Positions 1 through 9,046 are shown, numbered from the stretch's first letter. The stretch is DNA of 64,000 nucleotides from CAYZJR01 sp964503045 (GCA_964503045.1 CAZCZI010000006.1:62001-126000); one strand, 5' to 3'. The notes: a model not told the origin generated them from the letters alone. Numbers and translations: made by a program.

Positions 1-1067
1 CCGGCTACATCCTTGTTGTCAAAGCAACTGACCACAAATACGTTGGGCTCGCTGCCGAACATCGCATCCAATGTGGCGCGTAAAACCTTGGCTCCTGCAG
101 GGTTGTGGGCTCCATCAAGAATCAACTTGTGGTCAGGTAACACCTGCAGGCGACCAGGCCAAAACACTTCTTTAAGCCCGTCAGTCAAGGAGTTCCAGTC
201 AATTTTCTTTTGGAACAAAACATTCGAGACGCACAAAGCAGTCAAGGCCAATCCGGCGTTGAGTCTTTGGTGGGGACCCAAAAGGACCAATGAGTCAAGA
301 AGGTTGCCGAACTTATTGGGAGCGAGCTTCTGCTCGATCGCATTCAAAACACTGGCTGGAGGAACCCCATTCATTGGCCCGACCTCAGTCAATTCAGCCT
401 GAGATTCGTAGGCACGACTGCGAATTACTTCAAGTGCCTCAGCCGTTGCTCCAGTGACGACAGGTACGCCTTTCTTGATGATTCCGGACTTTTCAAAAGC
501 AATGCTGGCGAGGTCTTTGCCCAAGATCTGAGTGTGATCGAGATCGATGGTCGTGATGATCGAAGCAAGCACATTGCCGACCACGTTAGTGGCATCAAAA
601 CGTCCACCAAGCCCGACTTCCAATACCACGTAGTTCAGCTTTTCTTCCTCGAAATAAAGAAATGCTACCGCAGTAAGAAACTCAAACCAAGTCAAACAGC
701 CGGATTCTGGGTGCCTGCGACCAAAATCTTCCGACAACTCTCGAACACGGGTTGCTACTTTCGCAAATCGTTCATCCGATATTGGCTTGCCGTCCACATG
801 GAAGCGTTCGTTCCACCTAAGCAAATGTGGACCTGTAAAGCGGCCCACCTTGAAGCCTGACTCTCTAAGCAGGCTATCTAGAATGGCTACTGTAGAGCCT
901 TTTCCGTTGGTCCCTGCAACGTGAAAGGCAGGGATCGCATTTTGAGGATCGCCAATCTCACTCAGAAACAGCCGAATACGATCTAGCTCAGGATGCGTCA
1001 GAGTCGGAGAAAGGCTTTCCAGGTATGAAATGGTGTCGGAATAGTTCATGTTATCGATGTAGTTCAT
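1..1067 (-). CDS. folC: Folylpolyglutamate/dihydrofolate synthase, partial
   Basis: Mur-ligase-family enzyme that adds glutamate to dihydropteroate or to reduced folates using ATP in the cytoplasm. I translated the open frame by hand on the minus strand. It has the nucleotide-binding motif AGTNGKGST about 55 residues in, then VEVGLGGRFDATN, a TTIDLDHTQILG segment and LDGAHNPAG near the window edge, all typical of FolC. The frame runs off position 1, so the C-terminal part is missing. Two in-frame ATGs exist (1067 and 1049). Neither has a good Shine-Dalgarno sequence, and I chose the longer one. The gene is divergent from the Nudix gene at 1200. Identity is firm; the start is not. Confidence 0.9.
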   Translation of the reverse strand, partial: MNYIDNMNYSDTISYLESLSPTLTHPELDRIRLFLSEIGDPQNAIPAFHVAGTNGKGSTVAILDSLLRESGFKVGRFTGPHLLRWNERFHVDGKPISDERFAKVATRVRELSEDFGRRHPESGCLTWFEFLTAVAFLYFEEEKLNYVVLEVGLGGRFDATNVVGNVLASIITTIDLDHTQILGKDLASIAFEKSGIIKKGVPVVTGATAEALEVIRSRAYESQAELTEVGPMNGVPPASVLNAIEQKLAPNKFGNLLDSLVLLGPHQRLNAGLALTALCVSNVLFQKKIDWNSLTDGLKEVFWPGRLQVLPDHKLILDGAHNPAGAKVLRATLDAMFGSEPNVFVVSCFDNKDVA

Positions 1068-1199
1068 GTGGTATCACGCGCATTATTACGCGCCACATCA
1101 CAAATTCAGGCAATCGCTTCATTCGACAGCCAGATCATAATCGATTCGGCTAAGATTCTTCTGGCGTTGGGCTAAGATTTTAAAAGGATATTCACACAC

Positions 1200-1772
1200 A
1201 TGGTGCTCTTCACCAAAGACTATAAGCGCGACAGCAAGCGCATCTATGAGGGACACGTCTTCAATGTTCGCGTTGATGAGCTAAGACATCCAAACGGCGC
1301 AGAAACCATAAGAGAAGTCGTAGAACACAATGGCGGAGTGGTCATCGTCGGGCAACCGGCTCCGGACAAAGTATTGTTAATTCGACAATATCGTTATTCG
1401 GTAGACGAAGACCTGCTTGAACTCCCGGCCGGTCGCATCGAAAAGGATGAAGATCCATTTCTTGCAGCTAAAAGAGAACTTACCGAAGAAACAGGATTTG
1501 AGGCCGAATCATGGCACCATTTGCCAAAAATGTACTCAGCACCGGGTTTTTGCTCCGAGATGCTGTACATGTACCTTGCTTCCAGCTTGACATTCAAGGG
1601 CAAAAACCTCGACCACGACGAAGAGACCGATGTCGTCGAGCTGACGCTGAATGAGGCTTGGGAGCTTGTTTTGACCGGAAAAATCAGAGACGCCAAGACA
1701 ATCGCCGGGCTGTCTCTAGTGATTCTTGGACCTTTGTCTAAATCATTCGAACCAGCAACCACGCGAAAATAA
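1200..1772 (+). CDS. Nudix hydrolase, ADP-ribose pyrophosphatase-like
   Basis: Cytoplasmic hydrolase of nucleoside diphosphates linked to another moiety; ADP-ribose is the likely substrate by family resemblance. The 190-residue protein carries an exact Nudix box, G-x5-E-x7-REL-TEE-TGF, starting at GRIEKDE around residue 79. It is preceded by the QYRYSVDEDLLELPAG segment typical of NudF/YqkG-type enzymes. The ATG at 1200 is preceded by AAGGA at about 11 nt, which supports this start. It stands alone between divergent folC and a repeat-containing intergenic region. The exact substrate cannot be read from the sequence. Confidence 0.9.
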   Translation: MVLFTKDYKRDSKRIYEGHVFNVRVDELRHPNGAETIREVVEHNGGVVIVGQPAPDKVLLIRQYRYSVDEDLLELPAGRIEKDEDPFLAAKRELTEETGFEAESWHHLPKMYSAPGFCSEMLYMYLASSLTFKGKNLDHDEETDVVELTLNEAWELVLTGKIRDAKTIAGLSLVILGPLSKSFEPATTRK

Positions 1773-1810
1773 GGTTTGGATCTCTGGTTCGGCGCCCCGG
1801 CATGGGTTCT

Positions 1811-1860
1811 GTTCGAGGTAGATACCGATATCGGTAGAACCGTATACGATAATGTTTCCC
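1811..1860 (-). repeat. Dispersed palindromic repeat, copy A
   Basis: Contains the perfect palindrome TACCGATATCGGTA at 1823-1836, with GTATAC at 1842-1847. Read on the minus strand, the order GTATACGGTTCTACCGATAT matches the other four copies in the window. It lies about 145 bp upstream of the small membrane protein gene at 1982 and upstream of its likely promoter. Confidence 0.75.
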
Positions 1861-1895
1861 GGCGAATCTCACGGAGCGGAAAATGGCGTGCGTGC

Positions 1896-1901
1896 TATAC
1901 T
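1896..1901 (+). promoter_or_regulatory. Extended -10 promoter element for the 1982 gene
   Basis: TATACT preceded by TG at the extended -10 position (TGCTATACT). It would give a leader of about 75 nt before the ATG at 1982. No convincing -35 box is visible, as is usual for extended -10 promoters. Confidence 0.4.
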
Positions 1902-1981
1902 TTGCCACTGTCGATTAGCTCCGCCAGCTCAGAGGCAGTTAATCATCGAGCCGGTTGTAATGAGACATTGAGGAAGGTGAA

Positions 1982-2230
1982 ATGGCCGCTAAGCAAGAAA
2001 ACACTGGTATGGGTTTACCAACCGCTGCAATGTTGCTTCTCGGAATACTTGGCGCAGTCCTCTCCGGAGCAAGCTTCGAAGTAATTAAGTACTGGCCCCT
2101 TCCAACCAGCGTTACTCCATATTTCGGTTTTTGGGATGGATTCGCTTGGGGCGGTGTCGTTGGCGGCGTTTCCGGGCTAGTAATTGGCTTTCTGACTGAT
2201 GATAGCCACTTCTCAGATTCAAAATACTAA
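1982..2230 (+). CDS. Small hydrophobic membrane protein, unknown function
   Basis: An 82-residue protein with two likely membrane segments: residues about 12-32 (LPTAAMLLLGILGAVLSG) and a Gly-rich segment about 50-70 (WGGVVGGVSGLVIGF). The N-terminus is short and basic and the tail polar. The ATG follows a strong purine-rich site, GAGGAAGGTGAA, so it is very likely translated. The overlapping frame from 1776 lacks such a signal and reads through the repeat. I do not recognise a family. It is one of three membrane proteins in the window whose upstream region holds the TACCGATATCGGTA repeat. Confidence 0.7.
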   Translation: MAAKQENTGMGLPTAAMLLLGILGAVLSGASFEVIKYWPLPTSVTPYFGFWDGFAWGGVVGGVSGLVIGFLTDDSHFSDSKY

Positions 2231-2285
2231 GTCTAAAAAGCTACCCCAAAGATAATCATGTGAAGCTCCTCAAGGTCTAGGTGAG

Positions 2286-2349
2286 AGGAAATAGCTAATC
2301 TTGGTATATGGTCGTTAGGCGACCACGCGCTTCAGTACCGCTATTTCCT
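2286..2349 (+). promoter_or_regulatory. Nested inverted-repeat leader structure
   Basis: Outer arms AGGAAATAGC (2286-2295) and GCTATTTCCT (2340-2349) are perfectly complementary over 10 bp. GGTA (2303-2306) and TACC (2336-2339) can pair inside them. The innermost hairpin TGGTCG-ttagg-CGACCA sits at 2309-2325. Together they form one elongated RNA or cruciform structure just before the TTG start at 2372. No U-tract follows, so it does not look like a simple terminator. Confidence 0.6.
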
Positions 2350-2371
2350 ATAAATCTTTAGAGACAAGAGC

Positions 2372-4978
2372 TTGCCAGGGGATCCAACAGACCTCAAGAC
2401 ACTAAAAGCACAGGCGTTTACCGCGATGAACCAAGGGCGGTTTGACGTCGCAGAACCACTGTATCTTGAGGCTTTGAGACTTTCGGAAGAACAAGTCGGG
2501 AAAGAACATCCCGACACTGCAACGCTGCTGCAAACGCTGGGCGATGCTTACCTGCATGTAAACCGCTTTGCCGAAGCGATTCCACATTATCAGCAGCTTC
2601 TTGTCGTAGGCGAATCGCTTTTGGGAGACAGCCATCCCAACGTTGCGAATGTTCTGTACAAACTATCTAAGTGTTACGACGAAATCGGCGACAGGCACAG
2701 CGCTATCTCCCATGCTGGGCGCGCTCTCGACGTGGCGCGGCGATGTTTTCCTTCAGACCATCCCAATTTGGATTTATTGAGAGAGCTCTATCAAGCGCTG
2801 ATGAAGCCGACCAGCCAACCGTTCAAAACACAACACCCCCCCAGCACAATGCCTGCAGAAGGTCCCGGCGGCGGTCCCAGAGCAAGTCAAAGTCAGATGC
2901 CAAGCCAGAGACCGGGATCGAGCCGCAGTCAGATACCGGCACAGGGTCAAGGTCCTGGTTCGAGCCGCAGTCAGATACCTGCACAGGGCCAAGGTCCTGG
3001 TTCGAGCCTAAGTCAAATGCCTGCGCAAGATCAAAATCAAATGGCAGGCCAACCACAGTTATCATCAAACACTGAGCAACAACGGGCGAAACGTCCGGCA
3101 GGACTCGGTGCGATGCCGTCACAATCGCAGGCAAGTTTCCCAGAACGCTCAGAGAAGGCGCGCCGTCCACAAATGAGTTCAGGTCCTGGACCTGACGGAT
3201 TTGCCGCGCCGCCATCGCTTGCACCTCGTTCCAAACCAACTTCGCAATCGCCAGCTCAACACACCGATCCCAATTCTGAGGATCTCGAAGCCCAGTACCA
3301 ATCAGGTTCTTTTATACATCCATTTGCACAGTCGCAGCTGACCGGCTCGCACGATGTGCAACAAGACTTGCCACTGCCGCAGCGAGATCCGGCGCCAAAA
3401 CCGGTAGATCCATCGCAGTTCAACACCGGTTCGTACACACATCCTTTGCTTCACACAGAGCAGCAGCGTCAGGTCGAAACGGGACCGCTTCAACTCAACG
3501 AGACAACTTCACAGGACTTTTTCCGCAATCCAGGATCACTCAACTTCAGTAGTGTAGAAGACGACGGCTGGCATTCAGTAGGCGAAGGCGGTGCTGAAGA
3601 TGTGGAGGAAGACGAAGAGTCCAGTGGAGTACAGACAGACAGAGACTGGAAAAATCAAATGATGTCCGGATGGCCTGGACATGCAGGCAAAGATCTTGCC
3701 GACACGAACAACAGTTGGATTGTAAGCGACGAGATCAGAATGCCCGCTCGTAGCGAGCGAAGCAAATCGCGCGAATTCGAGTCCGAACAATATGAAACAG
3801 GCAGCCACAGCATGCAAGCCGGCACCAAGCCAGTAGTCGGGCGGAGGACGGAAGGCTCGAGCGAGCGTGTGATCAATACAGTTAAGATTTTGAAAACGGT
3901 TTTGCCACCGTTGTTTGGTTTCTTGCTTCTGGCAGGCATCGGTGTGTATCTGATCAAGACTTCGAGTGCACCAAAACCAATTGAGCCACCCGTTGTAAAA
4001 CAAACGGCAACACCGGCAAAAGCTGCGACTTCAAAGACATACCAATCTGCTGATGGTCAGATTACGTTGAAGGTGTTGACTCCAACAACGTGTGAATTGA
4101 CTTTAGGAACTGACAGAAAGCAAATCGCCTGCAGCACAATCGATGGCAGCTGGAACGACCTTCCTATGCTGATCTTCAACACGCTCTTGCATCGCGAGTA
4201 CTACTTCCAGGTCATACCTCAAGGTTTGCAAACTCAAGAAGGCTCTCCTGTGTATTCGATGGCTTCGCTCGATTTCAGCGTGATTATGCGAATGCGGGAA
4301 ATCGCAGCTTACGTGGAGGAATACAAGCAAGTTGCCGGCCCCGGATATCCCACTCAAACATCGGCACCGGGATTTTCACAGAAGCTGGTATACATAAATC
4401 CGTTCAGCGGTCGTGCCGAAACTGCGCCGTTTGTCGCCATTCCGATTTCGGATGGTTCGGACGGTCAGCACGTTGTCGAGGATCTCGAAAGATCAAATCG
4501 AAGAGGTCCTGAGTCTCAGGTTGCCGGCGCCATCAATTGCTATGCGATTCTCGTGCCGGAAAACAAGAGTTTTGTTGGACGCAGATTTTTGCTTACCGGC
4601 ACAGGAAGCAATGCATTAATGATCGCAGGCACCAAATTCGGTGCATCATGTTATGTGCTCGAAGCTTCCTCAATAAACTATCGAGATAAGACCTTCACAC
4701 CAAAAGCGTTGCCACCGCAGTCAGGAGCCAAGAAAGGAATTCCGGACAACGCCATGGTGCGCATTGTCACCCAGCCCGCGATGCCACTGTTCATCATGCA
4801 TCACTTCCTGCCCTTGGTGACAGGCATTTTGGCAGTTCTACTATTCTGGCGATCGCAAGCGGCGCCGGGCGCTGCTACTTGGGCACCATCGGCGGCGGAT
4901 CTGCGTTGGTGCAGAACGGTGAGCGTCGTGTTGCTCATAATTTGCATCATCACTGCCTCGATTCAAGCACTGCTCTAG
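2372..4978 (+). CDS. TPR protein with Pro/Gln-rich linker and membrane anchors
   Basis: An 868-residue protein of unknown function. Residues about 5-140 are kinesin-light-chain-type TPRs of roughly 42 residues, with recurrent EHPDTATLL, DSHPNVANVL and DHPNLDLL motifs. Residues about 145-490 are low complexity (Gln, Pro, Ser) and include a 14-residue repeat. A membrane segment lies near residues 510-530 (LPPLFGFLLLAGIGVYLI), and two more close the protein after about residue 805 (LPLVTGILAVLLF and VVLLIICIITASIQALL). The region between them may be extracytoplasmic. The TTG start is chosen because the first TPR helix begins before the next ATG (2425). Partners are not evident. Confidence 0.8.
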   Translation: MPGDPTDLKTLKAQAFTAMNQGRFDVAEPLYLEALRLSEEQVGKEHPDTATLLQTLGDAYLHVNRFAEAIPHYQQLLVVGESLLGDSHPNVANVLYKLSKCYDEIGDRHSAISHAGRALDVARRCFPSDHPNLDLLRELYQALMKPTSQPFKTQHPPSTMPAEGPGGGPRASQSQMPSQRPGSSRSQIPAQGQGPGSSRSQIPAQGQGPGSSLSQMPAQDQNQMAGQPQLSSNTEQQRAKRPAGLGAMPSQSQASFPERSEKARRPQMSSGPGPDGFAAPPSLAPRSKPTSQSPAQHTDPNSEDLEAQYQSGSFIHPFAQSQLTGSHDVQQDLPLPQRDPAPKPVDPSQFNTGSYTHPLLHTEQQRQVETGPLQLNETTSQDFFRNPGSLNFSSVEDDGWHSVGEGGAEDVEEDEESSGVQTDRDWKNQMMSGWPGHAGKDLADTNNSWIVSDEIRMPARSERSKSREFESEQYETGSHSMQAGTKPVVGRRTEGSSERVINTVKILKTVLPPLFGFLLLAGIGVYLIKTSSAPKPIEPPVVKQTATPAKAATSKTYQSADGQITLKVLTPTTCELTLGTDRKQIACSTIDGSWNDLPMLIFNTLLHREYYFQVIPQGLQTQEGSPVYSMASLDFSVIMRMREIAAYVEEYKQVAGPGYPTQTSAPGFSQKLVYINPFSGRAETAPFVAIPISDGSDGQHVVEDLERSNRRGPESQVAGAINCYAILVPENKSFVGRRFLLTGTGSNALMIAGTKFGASCYVLEASSINYRDKTFTPKALPPQSGAKKGIPDNAMVRIVTQPAMPLFIMHHFLPLVTGILAVLLFWRSQAAPGAATWAPSAADLRWCRTVSVVLLIICIITASIQALL
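2915..3040 (+). repeat. In-frame 42-bp tandem repeat, three units
   Basis: Units start at 2915, 2957 and 2999. The first two are nearly identical and the third is diverged. They encode the 14-residue unit GSSRSQIPAQGQGP in the low-complexity linker of the TPR protein. The length is a multiple of three, so copy-number change would keep the frame. Confidence 0.8.
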
Positions 4979-4980
4979 CG

Positions 4981-5601
4981 TTAGCAATCATCTTCTTTCG
5001 GCTTACTGCTTGGAAGCAACAGTTCCGTTGCCTCACGCAACTCGTCCACCGAGGCAAAGCGAAGCTGCAGGTCTGAAATCCTTGTTGGTGCGCTAGACTT
5101 TATTGTGAGCATCGGATTTCTGTCCGATACCGATGGATAAAGTGAGCTGATGGTGGCTCGTTCGACTACCATTTTGCCGCTCAATGAATCAAGTTTGATC
5201 ACTCGGCTGCTAGTTATGATTGTAAGGTGCGTCACAATCGCGGCAGGGACTGCACGGTACAAGAACACAATGGTGTAAGCAAGCCACCCGATGCCGAAAA
5301 TGGTGTAGGGGATTACAGATTCGCCAATCTGAAGCCCCATTCTTGCTAGCAGTCCAAACAGGATCATCAAAGGAACAAATGTGAGGAACGCTCCTGCAAT
5401 TGTTCCGTGAGGGATCAATGGGAAGTACAACGAACAAAAGTACAACAGCCTAGAAATGCTGAACTTGTTTTCACTCGCGACCCACAGAACCTGGTCGCCT
5501 TCTTTTAAGAGTTGTTCGACTGGGCGTGCTGCCCAATCTGGAATCGCGCTTTCTATACTATTAGGTAGTTTCATCGGCACGGTCATGTCTTTCACCTTCA
5601 C
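4981..5601 (-). CDS. Membrane protein with C-terminal PH-like domain, paralogue of 5888 gene
   Basis: A 206-residue protein. An N-terminal soluble stretch (WAARPVEQLLKEGDQVLWV) is followed by two or three membrane segments between residues about 50 and 125. A C-terminal domain contains ITSSRVIKLD, then beta-rich sequence and LRFASVDELREATELL. This layout resembles bacterial PH (YdbS/YdbT-like) membrane proteins, but that is a fold-level guess. It is divergent from the gene at 5888, which shares the same order of segments. It ends two bases from the stop of the large TPR gene, in convergent orientation. Function unknown. Confidence 0.65.
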   Translation of the reverse strand: MKVKDMTVPMKLPNSIESAIPDWAARPVEQLLKEGDQVLWVASENKFSISRLLYFCSLYFPLIPHGTIAGAFLTFVPLMILFGLLARMGLQIGESVIPYTIFGIGWLAYTIVFLYRAVPAAIVTHLTIITSSRVIKLDSLSGKMVVERATISSLYPSVSDRNPMLTIKSSAPTRISDLQLRFASVDELREATELLLPSSKPKEDDC

Positions 5602-5887
5602 TCTATGTTACCTTGGGCCTGCGCCAAGCGGCTTTGCCGTAACCGAAACTTTAGGAGTGTGAGTTGCCTGATACCGTATTTAGTTCTTTCAAACAGCCGT
5701 TTCAATAGTTTTTCGAGCCAACTACAAGGCTTCGATTCCTCTATAGAGAAGGCTTGATTGATTCCTAAAGTTCAAATTACAGAGATCTGGATTGGCCAGG
5801 CTCTCTGGTAAGATTGGAAGGTGTTTCAAACCAGTTTTCCTCGTGGAAGAGCGCTTCTATTGTGCGCGTGAGCCGGTTACTTGATAC

Positions 5888-6610
5888 ATGAAAGAGTGGA
5901 ACATCGAAAAAAACAATATGGAGACCAGGCTGGTGGGCTCCGATTCCGATATGCAGTGTGTCTCCACAGGTGCGTTGCCGGTCGGGCCGTCTTCAGGCAC
6001 TACAGTCGATTACCAGCAGGGTTATCCTGACTGGTTTGTGCAGGCGTTAAAAAGAGCAATTCCAGCAGAAGAGAAACTTGTCTTGTCGGTCCGGCTTGCG
6101 CCATTGCCGACTGCGGTAGAACTTGAAAGGCAAGCGTATTCAAATCAGAGACGCTATTATTCATTTGTCGCATATTTCTGTGTCGTATTTCTTGCGATTG
6201 TTGTAGGCACCTATTTCAGCGGCACACTTCCTTGGTTAGATTTAGCCGGTGTTCTATCTCTGGCAGTGGCGATGTGCTTCGTGTTCGTCGTCTTCCAAGC
6301 ACAAGTAAATCAGCGACCCGCCAATACAGACCATGCGTTACAGCCGCTCTTCGTGATTACTGAAACGAGGATTATTCGGGCTGTTTCTTTTGATGATCAC
6401 GGTCGTCAACAATCGATATGCGCATTAGATCGGCACTCGATCGGGTCTTTACATACAAGCAACGTCTCAGGGCGATTCATAATGACGATTCGGCCGAATA
6501 CCCATACGCGGAACGCAGACATGCAGCTGGAGTTCACGACGAAAGAAGATATCGAAGCAGTTGAAGCGATTTTGGGTTTTAGATCACACGAATCGAAGGC
6601 AGCCAATTGA
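5888..6610 (+). CDS. Membrane protein with C-terminal PH-like domain, paralogue of 4981 gene
   Basis: A 240-residue protein laid out like its divergent neighbour. A soluble start (YPDWFVQALKRAIPAEEKLVLSV) is followed by two membrane segments at about 100-118 and 124-140. The C-terminal domain has VITETRIIRAVSF, IMTIRPNT and LEFTTKEDIEAVEAIL, which align with ITSSRVIKLD, LTIKS and LRFASVDELREATELL in the other protein. The pair probably arose by duplication. The start ATG lacks a clear Shine-Dalgarno sequence, so an internal start at the tenth residue is possible. Function not recognised. Confidence 0.65.
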   Translation: MKEWNIEKNNMETRLVGSDSDMQCVSTGALPVGPSSGTTVDYQQGYPDWFVQALKRAIPAEEKLVLSVRLAPLPTAVELERQAYSNQRRYYSFVAYFCVVFLAIVVGTYFSGTLPWLDLAGVLSLAVAMCFVFVVFQAQVNQRPANTDHALQPLFVITETRIIRAVSFDDHGRQQSICALDRHSIGSLHTSNVSGRFIMTIRPNTHTRNADMQLEFTTKEDIEAVEAILGFRSHESKAAN

Positions 6611-6614
6611 TAAA

Positions 6615-7322
6615 CTACAGCGCGTCAGCAATCGCATATGCTGCAATGCCAAACGCGACAGAAACGTTGAGCGATTCTTTCACTCCGCGCATCGGCAGAT
6701 GAACCACATAATCGCAATGCGCAAGGCTTTCCGCAGAGAGCCCTGTGACTTCATTTCCGACGATCAGACACACAGGTTTTGTGACTTTGCCGGATTTTAG
6801 AAGTTCGGACAATTCGATACTTTCATTGTTCCTTTCCAAACCCAAAACAACGACGCCACTTTTCTTGAGAATTGGAATCACATCCAAAGCCGAGACAAAA
6901 GATTGCCAGCCAACATTGTTCTCTGCCCCCAAACTCGTTTTAGCGATCTCCTTTCGCGGAGGACAACCGGTGATGCCGCACAAATACAAATTCGAGAATC
7001 CAGCACCATCAGCGGTGCGGAAAATCGAGCCGACGTTAAACAAACTGCGCACATCCTCGATCAGGGCCGAAAGCATGAAGCCAGGTTCCAAAGTTGAGGC
7101 ATGCTGCGAACTATTGGTTAAGTCCTCACCCCCGCCATGACCAATATTTAGATTCCGTGCGGCTCGCTTCGCGTGCTCATGTTCTATGCGCGACAGAATT
7201 GCAGACTCCCTAAGAGTAATTGCTTTGCCGCATGACTGGCACTGTCCGTGGCGCCACGAGAGTTCTTTCGACACCGTAAACGTATGCCCACAGTCCGAGT
7301 ACGGGCAGCGAACAAGCAACAC
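6615..7322 (-). CDS. SpoU/TrmH-family RNA 2'-O-methyltransferase with zinc-ribbon start
   Basis: A 235-residue SPOUT enzyme that would methylate ribose 2'-OH in tRNA or rRNA with S-adenosylmethionine. The three SpoU motifs are visible: RSLFNVGSIFRTADGAG (motif 1, catalytic Arg region), LIVGNEVTGLS (motif 2) and VHLPMRGVKESLNVSVAFG (motif 3, knot). The N-terminus carries two cysteine pairs (CPYSDCGHTF and CQSCGKA), probably a zinc ribbon that helps bind RNA. This fusion is less common in the family. The start is GTG at 7322, about 11 nt after AGGGAG. It follows the TPR gene by 30 bp and probably shares its transcript. The target nucleotide is unknown. Confidence 0.88.
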   Translation of the reverse strand: MLLVRCPYSDCGHTFTVSKELSWRHGQCQSCGKAITLRESAILSRIEHEHAKRAARNLNIGHGGGEDLTNSSQHASTLEPGFMLSALIEDVRSLFNVGSIFRTADGAGFSNLYLCGITGCPPRKEIAKTSLGAENNVGWQSFVSALDVIPILKKSGVVVLGLERNNESIELSELLKSGKVTKPVCLIVGNEVTGLSAESLAHCDYVVHLPMRGVKESLNVSVAFGIAAYAIADAL

Positions 7323-7352
7323 GACTTCGCTACTCCCTGTTCACTCGCTGGG

Positions 7353-7970
7353 TTACTTCCTGTTTTTCGCTTCTATCGATTTCGCGAAATCTTGCATCTG
7401 CGTTGCAATCGCTTCGCGATTAGTGTTGGTCAAAAGATCCGCATAGTTTTTGAGAAGGTGAACCAGCTCGATATGGTCGGGTCCATACGCTTTGTTTTTT
7501 ATCTCCAGCGCTTGTTTGTAATACGGCTCCGCTTGTTCGTATTTCTTTTGCCGATGATAAACAAGCGCGAGTTGATACACTGACTTGGACATTTCAATAC
7601 TATCTTTCGGCAAATTCGCCTTGTGAATCTCGAGAGCACGCTTCAGATTTGCCTCTGCTTGGTCGTAGATGCCAGCATAATATAGGACAGTGGCGAGATT
7701 CATCAGACAAGTGGCGGTCTCTTTAGCGGTCGGCGAGTACGCTTCTTCCCGGATTGATAGCGCCAATTCGTAGGTGGGCAATGCCTCTTCGTACTTGCCG
7801 AGTTGAAATTGAATGTTCGCCAGTTTGTCGACACTCAATGCATACCTGCCGTCATTTTTGCCATACTGCTCGGCCTCACTGACTGCGGCTTGCCACTTGG
7901 ATTCAGCTTCGAAGTAGTTGCCTTCATCGTAAGCTTTGACGGCGGCAGCCTTATAAACGGACCATGACAT
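7353..7970 (-). CDS. TPR protein, kinesin-light-chain type
   Basis: A 205-residue soluble protein made almost entirely of TPR helices. Four repeats of about 42 residues are visible, each with the A-x2-L-x2-Y and A-E-x2-Y/L-x2-A-L-E-I pattern (for example YEEALPTYELALSI, YDQAEANLKRALEI, YEQAEPYYKQALEI). No signal peptide or catalytic domain is present. Such domains act as scaffolds for protein contacts; the partner is not visible here. It lies just upstream of the RNA methyltransferase gene on the same strand. Confidence 0.8.
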   Translation of the reverse strand: MSWSVYKAAAVKAYDEGNYFEAESKWQAAVSEAEQYGKNDGRYALSVDKLANIQFQLGKYEEALPTYELALSIREEAYSPTAKETATCLMNLATVLYYAGIYDQAEANLKRALEIHKANLPKDSIEMSKSVYQLALVYHRQKKYEQAEPYYKQALEIKNKAYGPDHIELVHLLKNYADLLTNTNREAIATQMQDFAKSIEAKNRK

Positions 7971-8005
7971 TTGGGGTTCTCCGAATGAAAAACTGTTCTA
8001 ACAAA

Positions 8006-9046
8006 CTAAAGCGTCGGGTCGAGAACTAACTTACCAAAATGCTGGCGAGATTCAAGAATCTCATGGGCTTTTGGTGCTTCCGATAAAGGTAATACCCGGT
8101 CTACCACGGGTTTCAACAAACCTTTCCGGAAGAATTCCAGAATGTCGACAAACTCTCTTTTGGTTCCCATTATCGAACCCAAAACGCTTTGGTGTTTCAT
8201 AAACAAACGCGTGATATCAATTTCTGCTTTGGCACCAGTGGTAGCACCGCAAGTAACGAGGCGACCGTTGGTTGCAAGGGAGGCAAGACAGTCGGAGAAG
8301 ACAGCAGGACCGACGTGTTCGAACACGATGTCGACGCCGCGCTTGTCGGTGAGTTTCTTTACCTCTTCGGCAATCCTCTGGTTTGTGTGATTGACGATTT
8401 CATCAGCCCCGAGATCTCGGGCTCGCTGGGCCTTTTCGTCGTTCCCCACAGTAGCAATTACCCTCGCGTGATGCAGCTTGGCAATTTGAATTGCCGCTGA
8501 GCCAACACCGCTGCCGCCACCTACGACCAAAACTGTTTCATTGTTGCGCATGCGGCAACGCGTCAAAAGCATGTGCCAGGCAGTGATAAAAACGAGCGGA
8601 ACGGACGCGGCCTGGTGAAAGTCAAGTCCATTGGGAATGGAAAAGCAGTTGGCGGCGGGAACCTGCACGTATTCGGCATACCCGCCATCACAGCCAGATC
8701 CGAGGATGCGATAGTGGCGGCACAACATCTCGTCACCGTCGATGCAGTAGTTGCAGACGCCGCACGACAAGCCAGGTGACACCAAAACAGCCTGTCCTTT
8801 TTTCACGTGTCGCACCGACTCACCGACCTCTTCGACGACACCGGCGACGTCACAGCCCAAGATAAGCGGAAGCTTGATGCCCGGAATGCCGCTGCGCGTC
8901 CAAGAGTCGAGATGGTTGAGGGCACACCCTTTCACGTTGAGCAAGACCTGATCGAACCCAACCTTAGGAATTGCAACCTGTTCTGGCTTTATGACTGAGG
9001 GACCGCCGTGTTCCCTGACAACCATCGCTTTCATTGTTTCCGCCAT
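8006..9046 (-). CDS. Zinc-containing alcohol dehydrogenase / quinone oxidoreductase family
   Basis: A 346-residue medium-chain dehydrogenase/reductase. The GroES-like half carries GCDVAGVVEEVGE and the structural zinc lobe CGVCNYCIDGDEMLC with four cysteines. The Rossmann half has VVGGGSGVGSAAIQIAKL for NAD(P) binding and ends with GKLVLDP as usual. The start ATG at 9046 is preceded by AAAGGAGC at a good distance. It is divergent from acetyl-CoA synthetase. The substrate (alcohol, aldehyde or quinone) cannot be inferred. Confidence 0.9.
   Translation of the reverse strand: MAETMKAMVVREHGGPSVIKPEQVAIPKVGFDQVLLNVKGCALNHLDSWTRSGIPGIKLPLILGCDVAGVVEEVGESVRHVKKGQAVLVSPGLSCGVCNYCIDGDEMLCRHYRILGSGCDGGYAEYVQVPAANCFSIPNGLDFHQAASVPLVFITAWHMLLTRCRMRNNETVLVVGGGSGVGSAAIQIAKLHHARVIATVGNDEKAQRARDLGADEIVNHTNQRIAEEVKKLTDKRGVDIVFEHVGPAVFSDCLASLATNGRLVTCGATTGAKAEIDITRLFMKHQSVLGSIMGTKREFVDILEFFRKGLLKPVVDRVLPLSEAPKAHEILESRQHFGKLVLDPTL

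Noticed and set aside
1776..2084. 102-residue open frame on the plus strand
   Set aside because: It reads through repeat copy A, has no ribosome site and overlaps the better-supported small membrane protein gene at 1982.
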